The notes under the pieces: generated by a model
The model's database searches: none
The model's input: the letters and a program-made list of their open reading frames with translations, nothing else
What the model was told of the DNA's origin: nothing
Made by a program: the position numbers and the translations under genes
In this document: positions 40,319 through 50,852 of the stretch, one piece after another
Numbering within the stretch: position 1 is the stretch's first letter
Layout of the letters: the number at the start of each line of letters is the position of its first letter
NCBI GenBank assembly: GCA_027627225.1
Contig: JAPFQT010000428.1
Location: forward strand, 1 to 64,000
Reading direction: 5' to 3'
Source: Congeria kusceri
Lineage: Eukaryota; Mollusca; Bivalvia; Myida; Dreissenidae
Length of the DNA: 64,000 nt

Positions 40319-42470
40319 TACTATTTGTGTATACGTGCATGTTAAATGTCGTATCATTATTACTGTTGTTTCCTGTAAATAGTGTATCACGTGACTATGT
40401 ACATTTCTCATCTAAACTGCTCAATCGGACGACATGTGAAATTGTGCATAAATACACGAAACCAAACTTTATAATCAGCGCTCTATTTTGGTTGCAATTA
40501 CAATACGTACAATCCTGTTATAATGTTTGACACTTTTTAATTTATTAGATTTCCTAATAAACTTGGCTGAACTGTACAGTACACTGACAACTGGTAAATA
40601 GTATGCTTCACTAACTGAAGATAAAGATCAAACATTGGAGTGGAAAAACAATAAACTTTAATGCATATAAAGTAAATCAATCGTATTATTATTGAACTAG
40701 AATCCACGGACAGAGCGATTTCCTCAGCCAAGATACATCTGTACACCAACGACATGTAAACCGCCTTGCCCTATTTCCCAATAATAAAGAATCTTTTAAA
40801 TGATTCCAGACAGTGATCCCAATCCCCAATTAATTAATTTGTTCATTAAGATTATTTCCAACCTTCCCATTCATTTTCTTTCAAAATAGTTCATATTTTA
40901 GGGGAAAGCTGATAAAAGACAAACAGACAAACGGATACACTGTTGGTTTGACAGTACCAAAATAGAATATCCTTTGTGAAGGAAATTAAATAAACTACGC
41001 ATCTGTGCATGACAATATACTTCTAAATAAACTGTTAACTTAGATACCAATAAACACGGTTTTTCTTCGAAATATACAATACATTGATTTATAGAAAATA
41101 GTTGATCGAGTCAACAGATATTCGAAATCACTATATTAATTAATTAAATGTTTGAAAATATATTATACATTATTGAATAAATGATATTGTTTATTTCTTA
41201 TGCCTCAATGCTATCAAAATACTCAGTGTAGCACAATGTGTTTGGTATTTTTTTAAATTGATCTTTTTCAATGACGCATTGAGTTTTGCCCGTTTATAAA
41301 CATCAAAAACAACAACGATGTTTAAACTGCAACAGTAGAAGCTCTCGAATGTGTGTCTCGATTGTTGAGCAGACCGAGACTACTATATGTCTGGGAATCT
41401 GATTATCTAAATCAGTGTATGGATACTCTTATAATCAGGCCAAAAACTTAATTTTTGGTTTCCGCTTAGTCTCCAAAATATCTAAGGGGGAGGGTTGGGA
41501 GAGGGAAAGGTAAACGATAACTTTTTTCTTTACCTTTGTTTCTTCACGGCAAATTCAGTACATAGTTTAGATATGTCGGACTGCATACACAATGTGTAAA
41601 AGCCTCCCAAAAACTGTACACTTTATATATAAATAAGGTCATAGAATACGACAATTCTGGCCAGAAAATAAAAACGAAAACGTAACTGCTCTTTTTACCG
41701 AGAGTCAGAAAAATGTAATAATTGATAGGAAACAAGTGTGTCTCTGTGTGTGTGGTGGGGGGCGGGGTAAAAAAACAACTTTTTACGCCTTATGCACATA
41801 TCGACAGCTCCATTGCATTTGGCAAAATATTACCAAATATGATGTACATATTGTGGAAGTGAAACACATTTACTTTCAAGCTAACCCACTTGTTCGTACA
41901 TAAACGTTTTTTTGGTAATACTATTTTAACTCTATTGACATTTGTTGCCTATCTTTCTTAAGTTATCAGCGAATACCGCTTTAAAAAGGAGAGTGAACAG
42001 TGCATTACATTTATACCTTTGTAGCGGGCAACTTAGCTCCATAAGAGGCTTTGATTTGAAAAAGTATGCAAAACTACTATTTTCGAAATTATCTTTACAA
42101 CAGCGGATGTAGATACATTTTATTTTTGATCCGACTTTGGATACAGAGCTGTGTCTGTGAAGGAATATCTATGTATAGGATGAGTGGCCACATTGTTTCA
42201 CGATATCCTCGTGCAGATGTACATGTACATCCAAGCATTCTGCGTCAACTGAAGACAATGTCCGACGAAACCGTGAAACACGTGGTTTACATAAATGTAT
42301 TGTTAGACATCGAGAAGCTGGTGCGGAATTCATAAAGCTTCTGACGAATATCTTAAGATAAACACAAGTGAAAACAATCAAGGTTTTTACGTAAAAATAA
42401 ACATCTAAATGGCGAAATATTATGTACAAGGAAGCATGCGTGTCACCATTTTATAACAATAATTATATTA
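40319..42470. other. AT-rich non-coding spacer
   Basis: No supported gene. Open frames of 60-90 codons occur on both strands (for example 40,327-40,530 and 41,544-41,735) without domains or codon structure. A short G-rich run lies at about 41,750-41,768. Confidence 0.5.
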
Positions 42471-42775
42471 TGATACTAGCTAATTTTTCTATAGAGAAAC
42501 AACAAAATTATCGTTGTTAAACTACCCATAAACAATGTAAAAAGAAGTTCAGATTCTGATCGGAGAATAATAATTAGTTGTTCCAATTACAATTGCAAAA
42601 ATATATGTCAAATCATGTTAGAATCGAAATAATTGTTTAGTTATCGTTGGTTATCGGCCAATAAACAACTCTTTGTCGTAGTGATGCGTGGCTATTAAAC
42701 AACTCGAGCTAACGCCTTCGTGGTGTAATTCCTACACATCAGAACAACGATAAACGGCCGATAAACAATGATGTC
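42471..42775 (-). mobile_element. Hairpin-bearing dispersed repeat, copy 2 (inverted)
   Basis: Read on the minus strand this matches copy 1 at 39,987-40,318 over its whole length. On the plus strand it begins tgatactagctaatttttct, continues with ttatcgttgttaaactaccc, and then enters the palindrome (ttatcggccaataaacaact, then gtgatgcgtggctattaaac). The second palindrome arm is shorter and more diverged than in copy 1. Confidence 0.75.
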
Positions 42776-43179
42776 AACAATTATTTCTTAATGAAATTAA
42801 AATTAACTATACATTAAATTGTCACAGATTTTAGGCAGTTTATGATATGAACTTATATCTTTACTAAGTAGTTTGATGAATATGGAACCAGAAACTCGTT
42901 CGATTAATCAAACCTATCATTTCCATGCCAATATATCGGACAGAAGTCAGTAAATGACATACTTGCCATTTAATACACATCAACTCACATAGACCAAAAT
43001 TTGGTCTCTTTGAATATTCTGAAGAAATTAACAAAATGACATGCTCAATATTGTGTGCCTATTGTGTTTTATAATTCAGAATTTAACAAAGTTTTCACAA
43101 AACTACGCCATGGACATGATCTGTATCTCAAAGCTGCTATTTAGACAGACCGTCATAAATTCAACTCAATTTCTTGCTT
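42776..43179. other. AT-rich non-coding spacer
   Basis: Nothing recognisable. An open frame starting at 43,041 runs on into the following minisatellite, but its 5' part has no domain. Confidence 0.45.
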
Positions 43180-44250
43180 CTGTCGGCAAACAGACGATTG
43201 CCCTCATCGGCGGACAATTGGTTACCTCCATATGCAGACGCACCGTTGCCTTCATCGGCAGACATTCGGTTGCCATCATTGGCGGACACACGGTTGCCTT
43301 CATCGGCGGACACACGGTTGCCTTAATCAGTGGGCACACGGTTAGCTTTATCAGTGGACACACGGTTACCTTTATAAGCGGGCACACGGTTGCCTTTATC
43401 AGTGGACACACGGTTGCCTTTATCAGTGGACGGACACACGGTTGCCATCATTGGCGGACACACGGTTGTCTTCATCGGCAGACATTCTGTTGCTATCATT
43501 GGCGGACGCACCGTTGCCTCCATCGGCAGACATTCGGTTGCCATCATTGGCGGACACACGGTTGCCTTCATCGGCAGCCATTATGTTGCTATCATTGGCG
43601 GACTTACGGTTGCCTCCATTGGCAGACATTCGGTTGCTATCATTGGCTGACACACGGCTGCCTTCATCGGCAGACATTCGGTTGCCATCATTGGTGGACA
43701 CACGGTTGCCTTCATCAGCGGACACACGGTTGCCTTAATCAGTGGGCACACGGTTAGCTTTATCAGTGGACACACGGTTACCTTTATAAGCGGGCACACG
43801 GTTGCCTTTATCAGTGGACACACGGTTGCCTTTATCAGTGGACGGACACACGGTTGCCTTCATCAGTGGACACACGGTTACCTTTATCAGTGAACACACG
43901 GTTACCTTTATCAGTGGACACACGGTTGCCTTTATCAGTGGACACACGGTTGCCTTTATAAGCGGGCACACGGTTGCCTTTATCAGTGGGCACACGGTTG
44001 CCTTTGTCAGTGGACACATGGTTGCCTTCATCAGTGGACACACGGTTACCTTTATCAGTGAACACACGGTTACCTTTATCAGCGGACACACGGTTGCCTT
44101 TATCAGTGGACACACGGTTACCTTTATCAGTGGACACACGTTTTCCTTTATCAGAGGACACACGGCTTCCTTTATCAGCGGACACAAGGTTTCTTTCATC
44201 AGCGGACACATGGCCGCTTGCATCAGCGGACACACGGTTGCCTTTATCAG
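43180..44250. repeat. 24-bp minisatellite, ~44 units
   Basis: The unit is about 24 bp (8 codons), built from cacacggttgcctttatcag and tgga. In the left third the form is ttcatcggcgga. The plus-strand period is TVAFISGH and the minus-strand period is TVCPLIKA. A block of about 130 bp, including a distinctive four-base insertion giving agtggacggacacacgg, recurs at 43,315 and 43,731 (offset about 412-416 bp), so this array too has higher-order structure. Open frames of up to 238 codons over it are consequences of a unit divisible by three. The core ttcatcggcggacaca is shared with the 22-bp array at 37.4 kb. Confidence 0.9.
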
Positions 44251-45074
44251 TCTTCAGCCGCCTTCGAAATGGCTGTTACGTGTAAGCTTCTCAGGTTAAG
44301 ACAGTACCAGTCGCACTTTTGTTTACCCAGTGGCGAAAACGCATAGTTGCTACCATTCTGTTTTGACGATGCTAATTAAAATGGGTGTTTCCAGTTCCAC
44401 CATCCTTGCAAATTAACGGGGACCGTAGGTAGAAACTGTTGTTTAAAACAGAACACATTAAACACAAATCATCTGATCAATCGATACAGTAGGATTGGTT
44501 TATTCTAAAGGTGAATATTTATAATAACGGATATAAGACTATACGAGATTCTCGCATTTTTGTAACAAATGCTGATCACATCAATTTAAACCCTTCTCAA
44601 CAACGCGTGACGTTTTCTTGCATTTAAAAGTATTGTTCACGTTACCCATAATTACCCGCTAAAACCGAACGTTTACATCGTTTTAATGTCATTTGAAAAC
44701 GTCCACAAATTGAAAATTTTCAAAATATGTAAACTACTATAAAATAGTTCGAAATGAAGACAATTCATCGAAAACTACGTTTTGTAAATATATTCCATTT
44801 CTGAATGAATTTTGATTGGTAAAAAATATATGTATTTCAAAACTTATTCGGTGCCACTAAAGGTTTATAGGTAGATATGTAATGAGTCATTTTTTCACAC
44901 ATCTCCATTTGTTGAAGAGCGTTTGTTTTACAACATGATGGTCATATAGTGTTTACTTTGTAAATAAAAACTGGACTACTTACTGAGTAGTTGATCACAT
45001 GTGCACTGCTTAAAAAGGCGTTCAATGACAACATACACGATTTTATATGCCGGTACTTCACCATAAATGCTGAA
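44251..45074. other. AT-rich non-coding spacer
   Basis: No open frame of note, RNA gene or repeat family was recognised. Confidence 0.5.
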
Positions 45075-45245
45075 TTCCGTTATGGTCATCGGGATATTCG
45101 CCTTTGAATGAATGAATCTGAAACGAAAACACGCTAAAACTCGAACTCGCGAAAGTACGATGACGAAATTGCGATAATGAAAATGCGCCATCGTACTTTC
45201 GTCTTTTCGTCATCGAATTTCGCGTTTTCGCCTGCCGGTGCGAGT
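45075..45245 (+). mobile_element. Foldback repeat, copy 1 (short)
   Basis: Starts with ccgttatggtcatcgggata and ttcgcctttgaatgaatgaa, then cgaaaac-type subrepeats. The segment cgaaagtacgatgacgaaat is followed within about 25 bp by its inverse (catcgtactttcg), giving a stem-loop. The right edge (cgcctgccggtgcgagtga) resembles the other terminus of this family, gccttccggtacgcatgcgc. Other copies lie at 48.1, 56.2 and 56.7 kb. Confidence 0.65.
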
Positions 45246-45628
45246 GAATTCTAGCGCCTGGCGTCACTGGTTCGAATCTCGCTTGGGGCAGCCAGGTCAT
45301 CATTACTTTTTTACACTTTTTTCTTTATATTTATAGAAATTGTTTATTAATTTCATGTTTATGGTACGAATCGGTTTAATATGTGCCATTATTGCACTCT
45401 AAACAGTAAATAACGTTTACGTTATAGGCCGTCAATACGCCCCATTGAACTGATTGATTACAAAATTGCAGCGAGTTAAGCTAATATTATACATTAAACA
45501 TCACTTTTATTGGATATGTATTTTAACCAATATTTATGCCCAATATGTTAGGTAAACGCGATCAAAATAAAGTCATTTTCACTTTTTCCTTTTTGTCTGT
45601 GCGTGGAATGATCGTTTTGAGTTAAGCT
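45246..45628. other. Spacer with a weak tRNA-like B-box
   Basis: The sequence gtcactggttcgaatctcgc (about 45,262-45,281) contains a Pol III B-box-like ggttcgaatc, but no clover-leaf can be drawn around it. It may be a remnant of a tRNA-derived repeat. The remainder is AT-rich. Confidence 0.35.
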
Positions 45629-45667
45629 TTAAGGCCCGGTCACACAGCGATTTACGGCTTAATCACG
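45629..45667 (+). repeat. Left terminal inverted repeat of the Harbinger element
   Basis: 39 bp, 37 of which match the inverse of the right end. The only difference is a two-base change after cacacagcg (at versus ca). Confidence 0.9.
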
Positions 45668-46222
45668 GCCACAACTCGTCAAAAATTGATCTCCCGTGAA
45701 GCAGACGATGTTGTTCGCGTTGATGTCGAGTTTAAGACGAGCTAAGTCGATGTTCAGACGTGGCAGGACGCGGGGAAAATTCGGAACGGCGTTGGACGCG
45801 GAAAAAAGTTTTGAACTGCTCAAAACTTTATACCGCGGACAACCACGGTTGATACACGTGGTAAAGGCGTGCAACACGCGTGAAACACACGTGATAATCC
45901 GTGTTCCGGCAGTGATTAAAACTTTGGAAGACGCAGTAAGACGCGAAAGTTTAGCGGGCTGTCACGGGCATAGCACGGTCATCAGACGGGTGTTACGCGT
46001 TGGTATCAAGGGAAATGGCGTGTGTTTTGCGGCTTATCACTGACAAGTGGGGTTTTCCGCGCACATAGCACTACCTAAGACCGTTTAAACGACGTCTCGA
46101 ACAAGTACTAAATACGAATGTTCACTGCCTAATCACGTCTGTATCACTTCTGATTTGCGGCATATAAATACAGCAATTTTCTTAGACTTTGGCACTCTCA
46201 GTCTAGATGTCAAGGGGTGAAC

Positions 46223-47284
46223 ATGAACCTTCAACGCCGTGATGTTCTCATCTTTATGCTCCAGCACCAGCAGAACCAACTGATACAGGCCCAACATATC
46301 CTTGCTAAGAGAAGTAGAAGGAGGAGGAGGAGGAGGGTGGTACGGAATATCTGGGTGCGTGACTGGATTGCGAGGAGACCTCAGCTGGGGCTTTACGACT
46401 GTCTCATGGTCGAGCTGCGTAACGAAGATCCAAGAGCCTTTCAGAACTTTATGAGGATGCCTCCTGCGATGTACGATAAAATTGTGCAGAGACTGACACA
46501 AGCCCTTACCAAGGAGACCTCCAACTGGAGAGCACCCCTTGCACCAGGACTCAAGGTTGCTATCACCCTGAGGCACCTTGCCTCTGGCTCCAAGTACCGT
46601 GAGATGCAATATGCCTGGAGGGTCCCCCACAACACCATAAGTCTGGTGGTGCGTGAAGTCTGTGAGGCCATCGTCCACGAGTATGCTCATGAGATGCTCT
46701 CGCCGCCAGACACTGAGGCCCAGTGGTGCCAGTTAGCTGATGATTGGTACCACAGATGGAATTTTCCGCATGTGATTGGGGCTATAGATGGGAAGCATAT
46801 TGCGTGTAAAGCTCCTGCCAACACTGGGTCCGACTACATCAACTATAAAGGCTTCTTCAGTGTTATCCTCCTAGCAGTCGTGTCTTCTGACTACAAGTTC
46901 CTGTGGGTAGACGTAAGCGGCAAGGGGTCCTCCTCTGATGCCCACATCTACAATGAAAGTGAGTTCAAGGAGGGTCTGCAGAACAATGACATCGCGGGCT
47001 TCCCAGAGCCGGATCCGCTGCCAGGTGACACACAGGATGTACCCTACTTCCTAGTAGGTGACGATGCGTTCGGACTACGGACCTACATGATGAAGCCCTA
47101 CGCTAACAGGGACATGACCAGGGAGCAAAGGATATTTAACTATAGACTGTCGCGGGCCAGACGGGTAGTTGAAAATACGTTCGGGATCCTCGCCAACAGA
47201 TTTCAAGTTCTTCTGACTACTATGATGCATAAAGCTGATACCGTCAGACTGCTGGTCAAGGCGTGCGTACTCCTTCAGTATTGA
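46223..47284 (+). CDS. PIF/Harbinger DDE transposase (HARBI1-like), C-terminally truncated
   Basis: A 353-residue product of the DDE_Tnp_4 (Harbinger/HARBI1) family, which cuts and joins DNA at the element ends. I chose ATG 46,223; the in-frame codon at 46,217 is GTG. An N-terminal basic run (RRRRRRR, about residues 32-38) is followed by a conserved N-terminal region, a helix-turn-helix-like part (about 105-150) and the RNase H-fold core. All three catalytic acidic residues are present: D189 in GAIDGKH, D280 in VGDDAF and E317 in VENTFG. The GKGSSSDAHIYNES segment (about 233-246) is also typical of the family. The reading frame ends in KACVLLQY where relatives usually continue VLHNYLR-like, so the C-terminal tail is missing. 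It is uninterrupted and probably young. Its 3' end overlaps the convergent partner open region by 29 bp. Whether it still catalyses transposition cannot be told from sequence. Confidence 0.9.
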   Translation: MNLQRRDVLIFMLQHQQNQLIQAQHILAKRSRRRRRRRVVRNIWVRDWIARRPQLGLYDCLMVELRNEDPRAFQNFMRMPPAMYDKIVQRLTQALTKETSNWRAPLAPGLKVAITLRHLASGSKYREMQYAWRVPHNTISLVVREVCEAIVHEYAHEMLSPPDTEAQWCQLADDWYHRWNFPHVIGAIDGKHIACKAPANTGSDYINYKGFFSVILLAVVSSDYKFLWVDVSGKGSSSDAHIYNESEFKEGLQNNDIAGFPEPDPLPGDTQDVPYFLVGDDAFGLRTYMMKPYANRDMTREQRIFNYRLSRARRVVENTFGILANRFQVLLTTMMHKADTVRLLVKACVLLQY

Positions 47285-47786
47285 GAAGAGACGTGTAGGT
47301 TTGCTGTTGTGCCTGGAAAATGTTTTGCGGCTGCTCCTGCTGTTGCGGCTGCTGCGGGGGGTTGGTGGGCTGCTGATTACAGAACTGCTTTGTTGTAGGA
47401 GAGGTTGTAGTAGCAGTCTGCAGCACGGTGGGGAACGAGGTCAGCTGCACGAAGCTGCCGTACTGCTGGTGCTGGGGGTTGTGCTGCTGGAAGTACTGCT
47501 GGCAGCTGGAGGGCTGGCCGAAGGACTGAGTGAACTGCTGCCTGAAGGGCTGGGGGAGAGGCTGGGAAGATGCGCAGGCTATGGGTGCTGACACGGCCTG
47601 AGCTGTTCTGGCCCATAAGGTGAATGGCTGTTCACTGTCACCAGGCTGACGGCGCCTGCCCTGGCGCACTATGTCAAAGATCAACTCCTTCATCTCGTTG
47701 TACTGCTGCTGGGGAGCTGTCCTCAGGGTGTCAGCAACAAACCGTACGAAGGGCTCATTTCTAACCTTACACGTGGCTGGAAGTAG
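47256..47786 (-). pseudogene. C-terminal BESS/Gln-rich part of the Harbinger partner (MADF/Myb-like) protein, truncated
   Basis: The minus-strand open region begins after a stop at 47,787-47,789. It reads VRNEPFVRFVADTLRTAPQQ, continues through NEMKELIFDIVRQGRRR, and then becomes very rich in Gln and Pro (QPLPQPFRQQF, QQQEQPQNIFQAQQQ). The first part resembles a BESS motif, the short C-terminal protein-interaction helix found after MADF domains. In Harbinger elements the second protein (MADF/Myb/SANT-like) binds the transposase and helps it enter the nucleus and find the ends. Only about 150 bp separate this region from the right terminal repeat, too little for the expected MADF/SANT domain, so the N-terminal exon is gone or displaced. 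A possible splice acceptor (ggttag, about 47,761-47,766) precedes the conserved part. The final residues read through antisense transposase sequence, so the true C-terminus was probably lost too. Confidence 0.6.
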
Positions 47787-47933
47787 TTAGCCGTGCTTAG
47801 GCAGTGTTTCAGCAGTGGAACAGCCGCCGACGGTCAGACCACGTACAAAGCACGCACAAAGCACAGCCAAGCCAACATTGACCAGAAATTACCACGTACG
47901 ACCACGTCCACCAGATTTTCAAAACTTTTTGTA

Positions 47934-47972
47934 CGTGATTAAGCCGTAATGCGCTGTGTGACCGGGCCTTAA
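47934..47972 (-). repeat. Right terminal inverted repeat of the Harbinger element
   Basis: Ends gctgtgtgaccgggccttaa on the plus strand. It matches the left end in inverse at 37 of 39 positions. Confidence 0.9.
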
Positions 47973-48112
47973 AATACAAAAGTCAACCACATGTACAGAT
48001 AAGCGTGCAGAATGATCAACTATTACCGGGGAAATTAATGACTATGACCCTGTGATATACTTTTATATCATTTAATCAGGAAACATTACATGTTTTATGT
48101 ATCGGGTATTCT

Positions 48113-48552
48113 ATTTTGTGCATGCGTACCGGAAGGCGAAAACACGAAGACGCGAAAACGCAGAAACACGAAATCATTACACGTATCGAATAATTATGTA
48201 TCAGATCCACTATTATGCGCATGCGTACCGTAAGGCGAAAAAACGAAGAAACGAAAACACGATGACAAAAACGCGAAAACACGATGACGAAAGTGCGAAA
48301 TTATATAGCATTTCCATAATCGTCATTTCGCGTTTTCGTCATCGAACTTTCGAATTTTTTTTTAGGGTTTTCGTCATCAAACTTTCGCGTTTTCGTCTAC
48401 GTGTTTTCCCTTTTTTGTCGTCGTACTTTTGTGATTTCGCGTTTTCTTCATCGCACTATCGCCTTTTCGTCATCGTATTTTGGATTTTTTGTCATCAGAC
48501 TTTCAGATTATTTTCATTAATAGGCGAAGGTCCTAACGATAAGGCAGCGTTA
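48113..48552 (-). mobile_element. Foldback repeat, copy 2 (longest)
   Basis: The left end shows gcatgcgtaccggaaggcga, repeated with one change about 95 bp later. Arrays of cgaaaacacgatgacgaaa-type subrepeats follow, and then their inverse (tttcgcgttttcgtcatcg). It ends ataggcgaaggtcctaacga. The two arms are internally tandem-repetitive, so several hairpin registers are possible. A 160-codon plus frame across it has the low-complexity composition of the subrepeats and is not called. Confidence 0.7.
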
Positions 48553-49319
48553 ATATTTCAACGAAAACGGAAAGGATAGCGGCGGCCGCAAACACATGCA
48601 TGCATCAGTAATCAAAACTTTCACTGTAAACACCTTAACGATAAGTATCGATAATGGACGAATTAAGATAATTATCATGTAGCTTCTCTTCCATTCGCCA
48701 TACTTCCAGTAACTATAACACGTAATAATATAAAATAATATTAATCAAATACTTTGGATTGTATCATCATAATAAAGATAATGTGCAATATGATATTTTA
48801 ATAAATTAATAATTGATATATGTACCCATACAAATCTAAGATGTGGAGAATAGCAATACGCGATACAGAACAAAATAATTTAACTACTACAGCAAATCTT
48901 TAGACCACTTATAAAGTTTGACAATGACGAAAAACGCAAAATCAACAATTGTCAAATATAATAACACAGTTTTGTGTCACGTGTTTATACATGAAATGCT
49001 TACAAATCCAATCTAAATAGATACCGATTGTTAATGGCATCCTACGTGGAGCCGGTTACTTCTGTTGCTTCATACAAACCATATGCATGACAAAAAAATG
49101 AGCGTTGAACGTTTGTCCTTATGTTCAGGTGGCCACGCGCCTTTCATTGACAGCTGTTGACGATAGAAAGTATTCAAGATCTTTCCACGCTACCGGAAGT
49201 GTAACAGACAGCTGCAGACGACCAGGAGGACGCTAACAATTTGTGAAAAAGACACAAAAAACTTTAAACCTGTGTCCGCAAACATAATCCACGGGAAGGG
49301 CGAGAGCCACTATCAGAAC
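48553..49319. other. AT-rich spacer
   Basis: No gene or repeat family recognised. The right part (from about 49,150) may include the decayed N-terminal portion of the Tc1-type transposase that follows, but I could not align it convincingly. Confidence 0.4.
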
Positions 49320-49930
49320 GAGTCAATGGTCCATCAGCGACACGACTGCAAGTCAACGATTATCGTTAAGAAGGTAAACTGCGACTTTGACGTCTGAGTT
49401 TCAATCAGCTTTATGGCGAGACACCGTCCGTTGCGGTTGATCTGTACCAGACGACATGCTCGACGTTCAGTAGCCGAACGGATTAGTTTTGTCTTCATCC
49501 ATGAGTCCTGCCTCATCGCAACTGGAAATAACGTGTACCGGCGCAAGGGAGTAAGGGTGAACAAACGGCCACTTGTTTTGCACGAGACAGGCCAATATGG
49601 AGGTCGGAACGTCATGGTTAGGGCGGCGTATTTCCACATGGTAATATCGACCTTATTGTGAACGGAACGTGAACAAGGGGCGTGATCAACAGTAGACTGA
49701 GAAAACACGCGTAATACCTATTATACAGGACACCGGAGTATGATGGTCACACACCACAATGTTCCATGCCACAACGATGGATTCCCCCTCTATTCAAATG
49801 CAGTCTGAACATTAATCCCATCGAGAATGTTCGGGACATTGAACATTGAACAACTTAATTGCAAGAACCGTAATTCGACCTTCTGCAAGCACTTAACATC
49901 CTCACAAGGCGGTTAATTCAGAATTTACAT
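49320..49930 (+). pseudogene. Decayed Tc1-type transposase
   Basis: Translated pieces match the Tc1 branch of the Tc1/mariner DDE transposases in order. They are a basic linker (ARHRPLRLICTRRHARRSVA), then FVFIHESCL where the family has VLFTDESRF, then NVYRRKGVRV, GGRNVMVRAAYF (family GGGSVMVWG), HNVPCHND (family DNAxPH), and after frameshifts LNINPIENVRD (family LNPIEHVWD). The end LTRRLIQNLHQ is also Tc1-like. The first two catalytic aspartates are replaced by His (codons 49,500-49,502 and about 49,755-49,757), while the third catalytic residue, Glu at 49,823-49,825, survives. Stops and frameshifts interrupt the last third. The copy is inactive. No terminal repeats were identified. Confidence 0.7.
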
Positions 49931-50184
49931 CAATGACATGAACACAATAATATCAATGAAACAAAGTACCGCGTCCAGTCTACCATAAATAAATAATTTA
50001 TTAAAGTAGAACAGTTCAACAAAGTATGGAAATAAATTTGAATTCTTACTGCATGCAGTGCCCGAAATCAATTCCTTCAAAGACAACCGGTCCGAGCGAA
50101 AAGTCTCGGACCTACGGACACCCATTAAAATCGAACCCTGACAACAACAACAGCCAAACAATACATTGGTTCTTCCCGGGAATG
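49931..50184. other. Unassigned spacer
   Basis: No supported feature. A short imperfect palindrome (ggtccgagcgaaaagtctcg, then gacc) occurs at about 50,090. Confidence 0.4.
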
Positions 50185-50833
50185 TGTTGTAGGTGTATAA
50201 TAATGTATTAAATATATTTATAAAATAAATATATATATTGAGTAATTGGAAATTTGTTTTGAATTATTTATATCATAATTTTATATTAACCATAATTGTC
50301 ATTCATAAATTGGGCAATGTAGACTTTAGTTAACTGTAAATTTATATAGAGATTAGTATTTTGATTAGTAGTCGATACGTAGAGTAGAAAGTTGAACTGT
50401 TTTTTACTAACATAATAATACTTTAATTGACAGTTCACGCATGACATTCACTCAACTGTATCTTAGTACATGAACTTCTTGTCATTTGTTACATTTGATT
50501 CGAGAAGTTAACATTGTATATTTATTATATTTCATCGTAAATATAATCCATTTATAGGTAACTATAACATTTTATATATTTTTCTATTGATATACGTCGT
50601 TTGTATTTTGCATTGTTTTGGTATAATATTTTTAGTTAATTATTTTATCGTCGGAACACATTGTTTTGAAATATTGTTGTAATTGTTTACAAGGCCATTC
50701 GTTACATTTGATTCGAGAAGTTAACATTGTATATTTATGATATTTCATCGTAAATATAATCCATTTATAGAAACTGTATGCTGACTTCATTGTTGTTGTC
50801 GAAAGAACCCGAAAACGCCAATAATCGGCAACA
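50185..50833 (+). mobile_element. Probable 5' LTR of an LTR retrotransposon (649 bp)
   Basis: The interval begins TGTTG and ends CAACA, a 5-bp perfect terminal inversion of the TG...CA type expected of LTRs. One base after its end lies a primer-binding site. The AT-rich body carries an internal 70-bp direct repeat (50,488-50,557 and 50,701-50,770, offset 213 bp) that differs at one base. No matching 3' LTR is found in the window, and no gag, protease or RT coding sequence follows. The element is therefore truncated downstream or split by other insertions. Assignment to Gypsy or another clade is not possible from the LTR alone. Confidence 0.7.
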
Positions 50834-50834
50834 C

Positions 50835-50852
50835 TGGCGCCCAACGTGGGAC
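50835..50852 (+). promoter_or_regulatory. Primer-binding site, tRNA-Lys (1,2) type
   Basis: The 18 bases tggcgcccaacgtgggac agree at 17 of 18 positions with the primer-binding site that pairs with the 3' end of tRNA-Lys1,2. It is placed one base after the inferred LTR end, the standard location for priming minus-strand cDNA. Confidence 0.75.

Larger units (their letters stand above)
45629..47972 (+). mobile_element. PIF/Harbinger DNA transposon with 39-bp terminal inverted repeats
   Basis: The element is bounded by inverted copies of a 39-bp sequence that starts ttaaggcccggtcacacagc. It carries a plus-strand DDE transposase and a convergent minus-strand BESS-type open region, the two-protein arrangement known for PIF/Harbinger elements. 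Because the ends read TTAAGG...CCTTAA, the expected 3-bp target duplication (TTA or TAA) can be placed in more than one register. At about 2.3 kb it is short for an autonomous two-gene element. The partner gene lacks its N-terminal DNA-binding domain and the transposase stops early, so this copy is probably non-autonomous though only lightly decayed. Confidence 0.88.

Noticed and set aside
43041..43757. 238-codon plus frame with hydrophobic TVAFISGH repeats
   Set aside because: The repeat part follows from the 24-bp unit being eight codons. The non-repetitive start has no recognisable homology, and competing frames on both strands are equally open.
45708..46043. 112-codon plus frame in the left part of the Harbinger element
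   Set aside because: No known Harbinger protein is expected here, no domain is seen, and the region is rich in short cacgtg-type motifs typical of subterminal transposon DNA.
46133..46690. 185-codon minus frame opposite the transposase
   Set aside because: Antisense shadow of a strongly supported coding region.
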